A stretch of 13,941 bases of DNA, taken from positions 1 through 13,941 of the forward strand of contig JBKBXU010000098.1 of assembly GCA_046313675.1 (NCBI GenBank). Direction: 5' to 3'. The notes beneath the pieces are model-generated. The model saw only the letters and a list, made by a program, of their open reading frames with translations, did not search any database and was not told the origin of the DNA. Position 1 is the stretch's first letter. Each line of letters begins with the position of its first letter. The position numbers and the translations under genes are program-made. Shown here piece by piece: positions 1 through 7,921 of this stretch. The stretch is from JBKBXU01 sp046313675. GTDB taxonomy: Bacteria; Bacteroidota; Bacteroidia; Cytophagales; Cytophagaceae.

Positions 1-858
1 AAGAAAATAATATGCCCTACCGATTTTACGGAATGTGCAGAAAATGCCATTCATTATGCATATGAACTTGCCAAAATAATGGGCGCAGGATTAACACTGG
101 TTCATGTTTTTGATATGCCGTACTTTGAAAATGAAGAAGAAAAAAGGGATTGGCTTGAGAATACAGAAAAAGATGTGGAGAAAGTGAAAAATGAGCTTGA
201 ATTGACTTGCAGGAGAATGACCGGATTAAATCCTGAGTTAAAGATAGAATACCTGATTCGAAAAGGACTTGCTATAAATGAAATTCCATTGATGGTAGAA
301 AGCCAGAAGGCAGATCTAATTGTTATAGGAACAAAAGGTGCTGATGGTTTTAGAGAAACACTGGGAACTGTTGCTGCAGGCATTATTGAAAAGACAAATT
401 GCCCGGCACTTATAATACCTGAAATGGCAAGATTCAACATGCCAAAAAACTTGGTATATGCCACAGATCTTGATGGAGAAGAAAGCTCGGGCATAGAGTT
501 TACTGTTGGCCTGGCCTCATATTTTAATGCACATGTTTCCTTTTTAAGCATTAAGGAAGAGGGAAAACAGGTTGATGTTGCAAGTGCAGCAGAGTATGCT
601 TTCAATAATCTTTTGAATAAATTGGAGTATGAAAATTTATCCTTTCATATGAATGAAGCCAACCATGCTCTGGAGGGGATATTTGATTTTGTAGATCGGA
701 GGAGAGTGGATTTGATTGTTATGGCAACCTATGAGCGTACTGCTTTAGAAAGACTGTTTGAAAAGAGTCTTACCAAGCAAATGGCTTATCGTGCAAACAT
801 ACCGGTTCTGGCAGTTCATAAATCCAAGACTAAAGTTAGTGTTCCTGAAAAGGTTTGA
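1..858 (+). CDS. Tandem universal stress protein (UspA family), 5' end missing
   Basis: The reading frame is open from base 1 (KKIICPTDF, a typical first Usp strand), so the start codon lies just upstream; 285 residues are visible. Two Usp folds follow one another, roughly visible residues 1-140 and 145-285. The first ends with GTKG, eight residues, GT, then NCPALIIP, which resembles the Usp nucleotide-binding loop (usually G-x2-G-x9-G-S/T) but is one residue short. The second has ATYERTALERLF at the same place and lacks the glycines, so it probably does not bind ATP. Tandem Usp proteins are cytoplasmic and linked to stress or energy limitation; the ligand and partners here cannot be told. 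It is followed by a hairpin terminator and converges with the TPR gene at 946. The family is clear, the role is inferred. Confidence 0.9.
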   Translation, partial: KKIICPTDFTECAENAIHYAYELAKIMGAGLTLVHVFDMPYFENEEEKRDWLENTEKDVEKVKNELELTCRRMTGLNPELKIEYLIRKGLAINEIPLMVESQKADLIVIGTKGADGFRETLGTVAAGIIEKTNCPALIIPEMARFNMPKNLVYATDLDGEESSGIEFTVGLASYFNAHVSFLSIKEEGKQVDVASAAEYAFNNLLNKLEYENLSFHMNEANHALEGIFDFVDRRRVDLIVMATYERTALERLFEKSLTKQMAYRANIPVLAVHKSKTKVSVPEKV

Positions 859-871
859 TACTGTACTATAT

Positions 872-903
872 ATTATCCCGGGGCATACCGGGATAATGCT
901 TTT
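872..903 (+). terminator. Rho-independent terminator of the usp gene
   Basis: ATTATCCCGG (872-881) and CCGGGATAAT (888-897) are a perfect 10-bp inverted repeat with a 6-base loop, followed by GC and TTTT (900-903). It begins 13 bases after the usp stop. On the minus strand the same hairpin lies beyond the end of the converging TPR gene (stop 946-948), but no T-run follows in that direction, so it suits the plus strand better. Confidence 0.8.
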
Positions 904-945
904 AATCCGGATTATATAATAGAAGTTCTGTCAAATATTCCTGGT

Positions 946-2202
946 TTAATCGATGCTACAGTGCTTTTTGATCAGGTCATTTACTTCATTACCATACCTG
1001 ATTTGGAAACCTAATTTTTTAGCAAATTGCAAATCTTCGCAAGCATCATCCAATAGATTCATTTCAATAAAAACAATTGCTCTGTTACGGTAGGCATAAG
1101 AATTATCGGCCTGGAGACTCAATGAATAATTTATATCTTTTAATGCTCCGTCAAAATCTTTCACCATTGCCTTGGATAGACCCCGGTTGTTGTATGGAAA
1201 AGCCGGTGAAGGATCTAATTCAATAGCTTTAGTGTAATCAATGATCGCTTCTGTATGCTGATTCAGGCCTGCTTTCATTAAGCCTCTGTTGTTATAGGAT
1301 TCGGACATTTCAGGATTAAGCTCAATGGCTCTGTCTAAATCAGGAATGGCAGCTGCATAATCTTTCATGATAAATCCAAGAATAAGACCTCTGTTGTTTC
1401 TTGGGCCGGAATCTTCCGGAGCTAGCTCAATCGCTTTATTAAGATCAGCAAGGCCTCCTTCCAGATCTCCGCTATAAGCACGTGCTACACCCCGTTGATC
1501 AAGTGCATCCGAATTGTTTTTAGAATATTTTAGAATTTCAGTATAGTCGTTTATAGCAAGAGCGAATTCACCTTTTTCTATATAGCAACTGCCCCTTAAG
1601 AAATAAGCCTGCAGATTTTTAGGGTTCTTTTTAATTATTTTTGAGAAATCTTCTATTGCTTCCTGTGGATAGCCTAATTTTATTTTACAATTGGCTCTGT
1701 AAATAAGCGCCTCCTCCCAACCAGGGTTTAGCTGCAAAGCCTGGTGAAAATAACCTGTGGCTTCTTTGAACTCATGTTTTTCATATTTCAAAAGGCCCAA
1801 ATTAAAATACAATTCAGCTGTTTCGAAGCCCGCATTTATAGCTTTTTTGTAGATAGTTTCAGCATCGTCCAGATAACCGGATTCATACAGTGTGGCTGCT
1901 AATAAATTGTAATAGGAACCGTCGCTAGGGTCAGTTTGTATAGCTTTTATGATGGTGGGGCCTGCCTCGTTATAATTTTCCTGATAAAAATAGGCACTTG
2001 CCTTTAGATAATATGTTATGGCTAATGAACTGTCTGTTGCAAGAACTTTATTGCAAAGATTTATAGTCTCATCGTATTTATTATTATTTAAGCATTTAAT
2101 GGCTTTCTTCAGGTAGGTTTTGTTTTTTCCGGATTGGGCGGAAACTGAAGAAAAGCAAAAAAACAAAGCAAGCAATAAGCCCACAAACAATTGTTTACAC
2201 AT
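946..2202 (-). CDS. Exported tetratricopeptide-repeat (TPR) protein
   Basis: This 418-residue protein has an N-terminal signal peptide (hydrophobic residues about 5-20, then SVSAQS, likely cut near residue 22), so it is probably periplasmic or surface-facing. From about residue 30 to 410 it is almost entirely 34-residue TPR units, roughly eleven, with recurring signatures such as NNRG, AIxDYTKAIELDP and AIELNP. TPR solenoids bind other proteins; the client is not evident. The end (DACEDLQFAKKLGF, later IKKHC) is a pattern often seen closing Bacteroidota TPR proteins. It lies 63 bases downstream of rnc on the same strand with no clear terminator between, so it may be read through from the acpP operon or have its own promoter. 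No enzymatic domain is seen. Confidence 0.88.
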   Translation of the reverse strand: MCKQLFVGLLLALFFCFSSVSAQSGKNKTYLKKAIKCLNNNKYDETINLCNKVLATDSSLAITYYLKASAYFYQENYNEAGPTIIKAIQTDPSDGSYYNLLAATLYESGYLDDAETIYKKAINAGFETAELYFNLGLLKYEKHEFKEATGYFHQALQLNPGWEEALIYRANCKIKLGYPQEAIEDFSKIIKKNPKNLQAYFLRGSCYIEKGEFALAINDYTEILKYSKNNSDALDQRGVARAYSGDLEGGLADLNKAIELAPEDSGPRNNRGLILGFIMKDYAAAIPDLDRAIELNPEMSESYNNRGLMKAGLNQHTEAIIDYTKAIELDPSPAFPYNNRGLSKAMVKDFDGALKDINYSLSLQADNSYAYRNRAIVFIEMNLLDDACEDLQFAKKLGFQIRYGNEVNDLIKKHCSID

Positions 2203-2265
2203 GATTTTTAATTTGTATTAGATTACCGCTTTAAAACAAAAAATGTTGTCTTTACGCTAAAATTA

Positions 2266-3003
2266 TTATAAAGAAGGAATTAGTCCTAATTGAATACAGG
2301 CTTTCTCCGCCGCCGCCTGCTCTGCTTTTTTCTTATTAAGCCCGATTCCACTGCTAATCGTAGCTTCCTCCAATATAACTTCGGCCGTAAACTCCTTGTG
2401 ATGATTAGTGCCTATTTCCTTGGCGATAATAAACTTTAGGTTTTTATTTTCTTTCTGGGCCCACTCGATCAAAATACTCTTATAATTGGTATTATTTTCA
2501 ACCACTTCTTCAAGGTTGTAATAAGGATTAAGCAGCTTGTCTAAAATAAATTTACGACACTTTTCAAATCCTTTGTCAAGATAAACAGCTCCAACCAGTG
2601 CTTCAAGAGCATCCCCATACATTGATTTATGCGTATGTACATTTCTTTTGGCATTATATTCCAATATGTGGTGTAAACCAATTTTTCTACATAAAATATT
2701 CAATGATTCGCGGTTTACAATCCGGGATCGTATTTCTGTAAGGAAGCCTTCGTTTTTATAGGGGTATTTTTTGAAAAGGAATTCTGCTATAACAGCACCA
2801 AGTATAGCATCTCCCAGGTATTCAAGACGTTCATTGGATAGTTTTATGCCTGCTTCGCTTTCAACGGAAGCAGAGGTGTGCTTTATAGCTAGTTTATAAA
2901 GGTCAATATTACCGGGATACATCCCGGTAATATGCCTTAAAGTGCTTATCAGCCTTTTATCTTTTTCAGGCCTTAAAAAAAATAAGAGCCTTTTGATAGC
3001 CAA
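2266..3003 (-). CDS. rnc: Ribonuclease III
   Basis: RNase III cuts double-stranded RNA, including rRNA precursors and structured mRNAs, as a homodimer using Mg2+. The protein has 245 residues. The catalytic domain spans about 20-160 and carries the signature NERLEYLGDA (57-66). By alignment from memory with the E. coli enzyme, the metal ligands and signature acids are E58, E61, D65, E85, D131 and E134, all present. A double-stranded-RNA-binding domain fills about 172-241 and ends with NKKKAEQAAAEKA, the conserved helix that contacts RNA. An N-terminal extension of about 18 residues, relative to E. coli, contains a basic, hydrophobic stretch. The gene starts 2 bases after the fabF stop, so the two are surely cotranscribed. 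Confidence 0.96.
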   Translation of the reverse strand: MAIKRLLFFLRPEKDKRLISTLRHITGMYPGNIDLYKLAIKHTSASVESEAGIKLSNERLEYLGDAILGAVIAEFLFKKYPYKNEGFLTEIRSRIVNRESLNILCRKIGLHHILEYNAKRNVHTHKSMYGDALEALVGAVYLDKGFEKCRKFILDKLLNPYYNLEEVVENNTNYKSILIEWAQKENKNLKFIIAKEIGTNHHKEFTAEVILEEATISSGIGLNKKKAEQAAAEKACIQLGLIPSL

Positions 3004-3005
3004 TC

Positions 3006-4259
3006 TTAGTTAGATTTTTTTCTGAAAATAATAGAACTGTTATGTCCACCAAAGCCAAAAGTATTGCAAAGTGCAACTTTCACATCACGTTTTTGAGCCT
3101 TGTTGAAAGTAAGATTTAATCTAGAGTCAAAACGCTCATCATCAGTAAAATGATTGATGGTTGGAGGTATTAGTCCATGGTAAATTGACAATACGGATGC
3201 GATGCTTTCAATTGCACCGGCAGCTCCAAGTAAATGTCCTGTCATTGACTTGGTAGAGCTTATATTTAACTTAAAAGCGTGCTCGCCAAATACATGTTGT
3301 ATAGCAGTAATCTCGCTGATATCTCCTAATGGAGTAGATGTCCCATGAACATTAATATAATCAACTTCTTCAGGTTTTATTTCCGCATCAGAAAGAGCAT
3401 TTAGCATTACCAATTTTGCTCCCAAACCTTCAGGGTGTGGAGCGGTAAGGTGGTGCGCATCTGCAGATAGGCCACCGCCAATCATTTCGGCATATATGGT
3501 TGCGCCTCTTGCTATGGCATGTTCATATTCTTCGAGAATTAAAGATCCTGCGCCTTCGCCTAATACAAAACCATCCCGGTCTTTATCAAATGGGCGTGAA
3601 GCGGTATGAGGAGAATCGTTTCTTTCAGAAAGTGCCTTTAATGCGTTGAAACCTCCAATTCCGGATTCTGTCACAGCAGCTTCGGAACCTCCGGTTACAA
3701 TCACATCGGCTTTGTTTAATCTGATATAATTGAATGCATCAATGATTGCATTGCTTGATGAGGCACAGGCGGATACCGTAACAAAATTAGGTCCACGGAA
3801 ACCATACTTCATAGAAATATGACCTGCACTTATGTCTACAATCATTTTAGGAATAAAGAAAGGGTTAAACCTTGGTGTACCATCGCCCAGAGCAAATCCC
3901 ATGACCTCATCCTGAAAAGTTTTTAAACCTCCGATACCTGAACCCCATATTACGCCAACCCGGTCAAGGTTAACTTTTTCAAGTGGAAGTCTGGAGTCTT
4001 GTACAGCTTCAGTAGCTGCAATGACTGCATATTGGGAAAAAGGATCCATTTTTCGGGCATCCTTTTTTTCAATATAGTCTTCTACATTGAAATTTTTGAC
4101 CTCGCAGGCAAATTTGGTTTTAGATTTTGAAGCATCAAATCGAGTAATAGGAGCAGCGCCACTTACTCCATTGGAAAGACCAGTCCAGTAATCTTTAACA
4201 GTATTTCCTAGTGGTGTAAGTGCGCCAAGTCCTGTTACAACAACTCTTTTTAAATCCAT
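3006..4259 (-). CDS. fabF: Beta-ketoacyl-ACP synthase II
   Basis: This is the condensing enzyme of type II fatty-acid synthesis. It extends acyl-ACP with malonyl-ACP, releasing CO2, in the cytoplasm. The 417-residue length is normal for FabF. The Cys-His-His triad is intact: C165 in VSACASSS, H305 in NVHGTSTPLGD and H342 in SMTGHLLGAAG, with the conserved K337 before the second His. The glycine-rich end (NTFGFGGHNSS, 400-409) is also typical. It ends 2 bases before rnc and starts 35 bases after the acpP stop, so its own acyl carrier is encoded directly upstream in the same transcript. FabB-type enzymes share the triad, but the acpP linkage and overall sequence fit FabF. Confidence 0.96.
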   Translation of the reverse strand: MDLKRVVVTGLGALTPLGNTVKDYWTGLSNGVSGAAPITRFDASKSKTKFACEVKNFNVEDYIEKKDARKMDPFSQYAVIAATEAVQDSRLPLEKVNLDRVGVIWGSGIGGLKTFQDEVMGFALGDGTPRFNPFFIPKMIVDISAGHISMKYGFRGPNFVTVSACASSSNAIIDAFNYIRLNKADVIVTGGSEAAVTESGIGGFNALKALSERNDSPHTASRPFDKDRDGFVLGEGAGSLILEEYEHAIARGATIYAEMIGGGLSADAHHLTAPHPEGLGAKLVMLNALSDAEIKPEEVDYINVHGTSTPLGDISEITAIQHVFGEHAFKLNISSTKSMTGHLLGAAGAIESIASVLSIYHGLIPPTINHFTDDERFDSRLNLTFNKAQKRDVKVALCNTFGFGGHNSSIIFRKKSN

Positions 4260-4294
4260 AAGAGATTTTTAGAGGAGAGAAATAGAAAAAAATC

Positions 4295-4531
4295 TTATTT
4301 TACGTTTTGTTCAAGGTAAGCTATTGCTTGACCAACTGTAGAGATATTCTCAGCCTGCTCATCAGGAATCGAGATGTTAAACTCTTTTTCAAATTCCATG
4401 ATCAGTTCAACTGTATCAAGAGAGTCTGCACCCAGATCATTAGTGAAACTTGCTTCAGGAGTAACTTCTGATTCTTCAACTCCCAGTTTATCAATGATAA
4501 TACTCTTTACTTTTTGTGCAATTTCTGACAT
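4295..4531 (-). CDS. acpP: Acyl carrier protein
   Basis: ACP carries growing acyl chains on a phosphopantetheine arm during fatty-acid and lipid synthesis. The 78-residue acidic protein has the attachment motif DLGADSLDTVEL with S37 as the modified serine, and the usual helical layout (MSEIAQKVKSIII at the start, AIAYLEQ at the end). I chose the ATG at 4529-4531 because it gives the standard ACP N-terminus. An in-frame ATG at 4562-4564 would add 11 atypical residues and falls inside the predicted promoter. The gene heads the operon acpP-fabF-rnc and diverges from the gene at 4683. Confidence 0.96.
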   Translation of the reverse strand: MSEIAQKVKSIIIDKLGVEESEVTPEASFTNDLGADSLDTVELIMEFEKEFNISIPDEQAENISTVGQAIAYLEQNVK

Positions 4532-4561
4532 TTTTTCTAATTGTTTAGTAAAACACGACTG

Positions 4562-4593
4562 CAAAGAAATGTTAAAAAGTTTTCATTGTCAAA
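4562..4593 (-). promoter_or_regulatory. Probable Bacteroidota-type promoter of acpP-fabF-rnc
   Basis: Read on the minus strand, TTTG (4593-4590) is followed after 20 bases by TTTCTTTG (4569-4562) and then CAG. This fits the Bacteroidota pattern TTTG, about 20 bases, TAnnTTTG with one mismatch. It would give a leader of roughly 25 bases before the acpP ATG. An overlapping variant, TAACATTT (4574-4567), spaces nearly as well. This is motif matching by eye only. Confidence 0.5.
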
Positions 4594-4628
4594 CAAAATT
4601 TATTAATAGTTATCAAAACGCTAATAAT

Positions 4629-4664
4629 TTTTCATTCCCGATTATTTCATCTTATATTTACGCA
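4629..4664 (+). promoter_or_regulatory. Possible promoter of the IPExxxVDY gene and pyk
   Basis: TATATTTA (4653-4660) followed by CGC resembles the Bacteroidota -7 element TAnnTTTG with one mismatch, and a T-rich stretch (TTTT, 4629-4632) sits 20 bases upstream as a weak -33 element. The transcript would start about 15 bases before the ATG at 4683. It would run divergently from the acpP promoter within the same 151-bp intergenic region. Confidence 0.4.
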
Positions 4665-4682
4665 GCTAATCAGGGATAGCTT

Positions 4683-5111
4683 ATGAAAGCTTCAAAACTT
4701 ATAGTTGAATATGATTATGACTTTGAAGTCCTAGGAATTATTTCTTCGGCAAAAGACTATAAATTGGCTTATAATATTAACAAAGCTTTAAATATAGATC
4801 TGGAGAAGACTCAAGATCTGAGTCTGGAGTTTCTAAAAGATGGGAAAATTCAGATAGCGCAATTTGTATTTGAAACGGAATACAGCTGCCTCAGGCTTTT
4901 AAAAAATAAGCCCATAGAGTTTTATAATGTTTCGAAACCTTTTCTGATTCCTGAAATGAAAGAATACGATTATTTTATACATTTGAGTGGTGAAGGGAAT
5001 ATGTGGAATGCAAAGGAATTGGAGAGCACACTAAAAATTATACCAATTATTCAGTATGTTCTGAAAATAGATATAAATAACCTTAAATCCCGAGAAAATT
5101 TAATATTTTAA
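4683..5111 (+). CDS. IPExxxVDY-family protein of unknown function
   Basis: This 142-residue protein has no signal peptide or membrane segment. I recognise it by the motif IPEMKEYDY (about residues 90-98), which matches the name-giving IPExxxVDY motif of a small Bacteroidota family except that Y replaces V. Its position between acpP and pyk supports this, as I recall that neighbourhood from related genomes. The middle is rich in alternating hydrophobic and charged residues, and the C-terminal part (ELESTLKIIPIIQYVLKIDI) looks like one long helix. No catalytic motif is visible and no function is established that I know of. It ends 3 bases before pyk, so the two are almost certainly cotranscribed, suggesting but not proving a link to glycolysis or its control. 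Confidence 0.82.
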   Translation: MKASKLIVEYDYDFEVLGIISSAKDYKLAYNINKALNIDLEKTQDLSLEFLKDGKIQIAQFVFETEYSCLRLLKNKPIEFYNVSKPFLIPEMKEYDYFIHLSGEGNMWNAKELESTLKIIPIIQYVLKIDINNLKSRENLIF

Positions 5112-5114
5112 CAA

Positions 5115-6554
5115 ATGAATCCGATCAACAAAAAAACTAAAATTATAGCTACTGTAGGTCCGGCTAGCAACACAAAAGAGAAATTATGGGAACTGGTACA
5201 GGCAGGAGCAAATATTTTCCGCCTCAATTTTTCTCATGGTACACATGAACAACACCTGCAGGTTATTAAATACATTAGGGAGCTAAACGAAGAGAATAAT
5301 GCTAATATAGCCATACTTCAGGATCTTCAGGGGCCTAAAATTCGAACCAACGACATGGAAAATAATGGAGTAGAATTGGTCGAGGGTGAAAAAATAATTA
5401 TTACTAAAGAAAAGTGTCTTGGCACAAGTAAAAAAATAAGTACCTCTTATCAGGCTTTAACATCTGATGTAAGACCCGGTGATACCATTCTAATAGATGA
5501 TGGTAACATTGAATTGAAGGTTTTGTCTGCTAAAAATGGCGAAGTTGAAGCCCTTATTGTATATGGAGGTTTGCTGAAATCTAAGAAAGGTATTAACCTT
5601 CCTAATACAGAAGTTTCCGAGCCATCACTAACACCAAAAGACAGGGAAGACTTGCTTTTCGGCCTTGAAAACAATGTCGATTGGATAGCTTTATCTTTTG
5701 TAAGGAAAGCAGAAGACATTATTGAGCTTAAAAAACTTATTAAGGACAGTAAGAGGGATGCTAAAATCATTGCCAAAATTGAAAAGCCTGAAGCAATCAG
5801 AAATATTGACGGTATTATAGAGCATACAGATGCTGTGATGGTTGCCAGAGGAGATTTGGGTGTTGAAATCGCAATGGAAGATGTTCCCATGATTCAGAAA
5901 ATGATTGTGGAAAAATGTCTTAAACTTGCAAAACCTGTAATTGTTGCAACCCAGATGATGGAGAGCATGATCTCTAATCCAAGACCTACAAGAGCTGAAG
6001 CTAATGATGTGGCCAATGCAATTACAGATGGTGCGGATGTGGTGATGTTAAGTGCTGAAACGGCTTCTGGTCAGTATCCGGTTCTTGCTGTTAAGGGTAT
6101 GTCAAGAATATGCAATTCCGTTGAAGATCATCCAAATTCCAGTATCTATCATAAAAACATGGAAATAGATCCAGAGGATTCTGATCCTTGCGAACTATCT
6201 GATAGTGTTATCACAACAGCTTGTAGCCTGGCAAGAAAAACAAATGCAAAGGTAATTATTGGCTTAAGCCAGACAGGCTATACCGCCTTCAGAATTGCTT
6301 GCCACAGACCAAAATCCCATATTTTTATTTTTACAAAAAATAAAGAAATGGTTACCAGACTTAGTCTTATCTGGGGCGTTACTGCTTTCCATTATGAAGA
6401 TTTTGCTTCTGCAGATGAAACCATTGAAAATGTGAAGAATATACTTGTTGAAAAAGGCTTGCTTAGCAAAAAGGATGTTTATGTAGCTACAGCATCTATG
6501 CCTTTGACAAGTCAGCATCACTCCAATATGCTTAAAGTGGGTGTAGTTGAGTAA
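5115..6554 (+). CDS. pyk: Pyruvate kinase
   Basis: Pyruvate kinase transfers phosphate from phosphoenolpyruvate to ADP, the last ATP-yielding step of glycolysis, in the cytoplasm. The 479-residue length is typical. The TIM-barrel A domain surrounds a B domain (about 74-168). Active-site features are FRLNFSHG (R36, N38), LQDLQGPKIR, the signature IIAKIEKPEAI with K221 and E223, ARGDLGVEI (R245, D247) and ATQMMESM (T279). The C domain (about 350-479), which carries allosteric sites in many family members, is complete, with no extra C-terminal PEP-utilising domain. It is the second gene of a two-gene unit and is followed by a strong hairpin. The effector cannot be predicted from sequence alone. 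Confidence 0.97.
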   Translation: MNPINKKTKIIATVGPASNTKEKLWELVQAGANIFRLNFSHGTHEQHLQVIKYIRELNEENNANIAILQDLQGPKIRTNDMENNGVELVEGEKIIITKEKCLGTSKKISTSYQALTSDVRPGDTILIDDGNIELKVLSAKNGEVEALIVYGGLLKSKKGINLPNTEVSEPSLTPKDREDLLFGLENNVDWIALSFVRKAEDIIELKKLIKDSKRDAKIIAKIEKPEAIRNIDGIIEHTDAVMVARGDLGVEIAMEDVPMIQKMIVEKCLKLAKPVIVATQMMESMISNPRPTRAEANDVANAITDGADVVMLSAETASGQYPVLAVKGMSRICNSVEDHPNSSIYHKNMEIDPEDSDPCELSDSVITTACSLARKTNAKVIIGLSQTGYTAFRIACHRPKSHIFIFTKNKEMVTRLSLIWGVTAFHYEDFASADETIENVKNILVEKGLLSKKDVYVATASMPLTSQHHSNMLKVGVVE

Positions 6555-6584
6555 GCATTATAACATTTGAGTTTATTTTGAATT

Positions 6585-6625
6585 TAATAGGGTATTATAT
6601 TTATATAGTACCCTATTATTATTTA
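6585..6625 (+). terminator. Hairpin terminator after pyk
   Basis: TAATAGGGTA (6585-6594) pairs perfectly with TACCCTATTA (6609-6618). Five more pairs inside (one G-T wobble) extend this to a 15-bp stem with a 4-base loop (6600-6603). The tail TTATTT is T-rich but broken by an A. It starts 31 bases after the pyk stop and separates pyk from the peptidase gene. Confidence 0.7.
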
Positions 6626-6688
6626 TAAGTCCGGTATTCTGAAATAAAAATCAGTCTGGATATAATTTTATTTATAGAATATATTGAT

Positions 6689-7747
6689 ATGAGTAATCTG
6701 AATATCTCTTTATTAAAAGCAATTTGTGAATTACCCGGAGTACCCGGTTTTGAGCAAAAAATTAGACAATTTGTAATAGAACAGGTCAAAGCTTTTGTGG
6801 ATGAATTGCGGGTTGATAATATAGGTAATGTAATCACGCTTAAAAAAGGCAAGAATAATCCTGATGGCAAGAAAGTAATGGTCGCTGCCCATATGGACGA
6901 AATTGGCTTTATTGTCACGCATATTACTGAAAAAGGATTTTTAAAGTTTCATCCACTTGGTGGATTTGATCCAAAAACCCTTACTGCTCAAAGGGTAATA
7001 GTTCATGGTAAGAAAGATCTGATTGGTGTGATGGGAAGTAAGCCCATCCATGTCATGAGTCCTGAGGAAAAAAACAAACCTGCTAAGATTGAAGACTTCT
7101 TCATTGACCTGGGTATGAATAAAGATGAAGTGGAGAAGTATATTAGCGTAGGTTCCCCAGTTACCAGAGAAAGGTCATTGGTTGAGATGGGTAATTGTAT
7201 TAACTGTAAGTCTTTGGATAACAGAATTTCTGTTTTTATCCTGATTGAAACATTAAAGCAATTAAAAGATGCTCCTTACGATGTTTATGGGGTTTTTTCT
7301 GTTCAGGAAGAAGTAGGTCTCAGAGGTGCAAACGTTGCTGCACATCAGATTAACCCGGATTTTGGTTTAGGTCTTGACACAACCATAGCCTATGATACAC
7401 CTTCGGCACCTTCACACGAAATGATAACTGAATTAGGTAATGGCACTGCGATTAAAATCATGGATTCTTCTGCTATTGCTGATTATAGAATGGTTCAATA
7501 CCTTAAGAATATGGCCGAAGCTTTTAATGTGACTTGGCAACCGGAAATTTTAACAGCAGGTGGTACAGATACGGCTTCGATTCAGAGGATGGGGAAGAAT
7601 GGAGCCATTGCCGGGGCAATATCTATACCTACCAGACATATTCATCAGGTTATAGAAATGGTTCATAAGGAAGATGTAGCCGGGTCCATCACCTTGTTAA
7701 AAGCTGCCCTTGAGAATTTTGATAAATTTGACTGGAGTTTTAAATAA
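6689..7747 (+). CDS. M42-family metallo-aminopeptidase (tetrahedral aminopeptidase / endoglucanase-M-like)
   Basis: M42 enzymes remove N-terminal residues from short peptides and usually form 12-subunit tetrahedral cages in the cytoplasm. The 352-residue length is standard. The two-metal site is complete: H68 and the neighbouring D70 in AAHMDEIG, the bridging D177 in KSLDNRIS, E207-E208 in VQEEVGLRGA (catalytic base and ligand), D230 in LGLDTT and H319 in TRHIHQ. Residues about 80-165 form the inserted dimerisation domain. No signal peptide is present. Relatives are often mislabelled cellulase M; a peptidase role is better supported by the family. The gene stands alone, 134 bases after pyk and beyond its terminator, and 174 bases before the transhydrogenase operon. 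Substrate preference is not readable. Confidence 0.92.
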   Translation: MSNLNISLLKAICELPGVPGFEQKIRQFVIEQVKAFVDELRVDNIGNVITLKKGKNNPDGKKVMVAAHMDEIGFIVTHITEKGFLKFHPLGGFDPKTLTAQRVIVHGKKDLIGVMGSKPIHVMSPEEKNKPAKIEDFFIDLGMNKDEVEKYISVGSPVTRERSLVEMGNCINCKSLDNRISVFILIETLKQLKDAPYDVYGVFSVQEEVGLRGANVAAHQINPDFGLGLDTTIAYDTPSAPSHEMITELGNGTAIKIMDSSAIADYRMVQYLKNMAEAFNVTWQPEILTAGGTDTASIQRMGKNGAIAGAISIPTRHIHQVIEMVHKEDVAGSITLLKAALENFDKFDWSFK

Positions 7748-7834
7748 AGCAAGTAAATTATATCTTGAATAATTCATTCCTGTCTAGAAATATTTATATT
7801 TTTGTACAAGAATGAAAAATATTTCCTAAAAAAA
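7748..7834. other. AT-rich intergenic segment with interleaved inverted repeats
   Basis: Two inverted repeats cross each other. TTCATTC (7773-7779) pairs with GAATGAA (7810-7816), and GAAATATTT (7787-7795) pairs with AAATATTTC (7817-7825). The palindrome TTGTACAA (7802-7809) sits between them. The order A-B-A'-B' could form a pseudoknot in RNA, or serve as loose termination for the upstream peptidase gene. In such AT-rich DNA chance is a real alternative, and no GC-rich terminator or T-run accompanies the repeats. Confidence 0.3.
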
Positions 7835-7864
7835 TTTATATTATGGTTGCCTCTTGTATATTTG
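7835..7864 (+). promoter_or_regulatory. Promoter of the transhydrogenase operon
   Basis: TATATTTG (7857-7864) matches the Bacteroidota -7 element TAnnTTTG exactly and is followed by CGCGCC. TTTA (7835-7838), a one-mismatch -33 element, lies 18 bases upstream. Transcription would begin near 7870, leaving a leader of about 50 bases. That leader contains a small inverted repeat, AATCAA (7874-7879) with TTGATT (7884-7889), of unknown meaning. Confidence 0.6.
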
Positions 7865-7921
7865 CGCGCCAATAATCAAAATCTTGATTCGTTAAACTGT
7901 CACTGACTTAGACATACTAAA

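Noticed and set aside
1140..1530. Repeated DNA words such as CCTCTGTTGTT about 102 bases apart, at first sight a repeat array
   Set aside because: The period of 102 bases equals one 34-residue TPR unit and the words encode the recurring NNRG, so this is coding repetition, not CRISPR or a satellite.
2203..2265. Possible terminator between rnc and the TPR gene
   Set aside because: Only short arms of about 4 bp can be paired and there is no GC-rich stem, so I could not support a terminator.
4374..4679. 101-codon plus-strand open frame across acpP and the divergent promoter region
   Set aside because: It is antisense to acpP for over half its length and runs through the promoters of both flanking genes; its end is low-complexity translation of intergenic DNA.
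5450..5890. 146-codon open frame on the minus strand inside pyk
   Set aside because: Antisense to conserved pyruvate kinase sequence, Ser and Leu rich, without any recognisable domain or start signal.
7797..7804. TATTTTTG, an exact -7 element match, as a second pnt promoter
   Set aside because: No -33 element lies at a suitable distance (the nearest TTG is about 29 bases upstream) and it overlaps a chance-prone AT-rich repeat; the site at 7857 is better placed.
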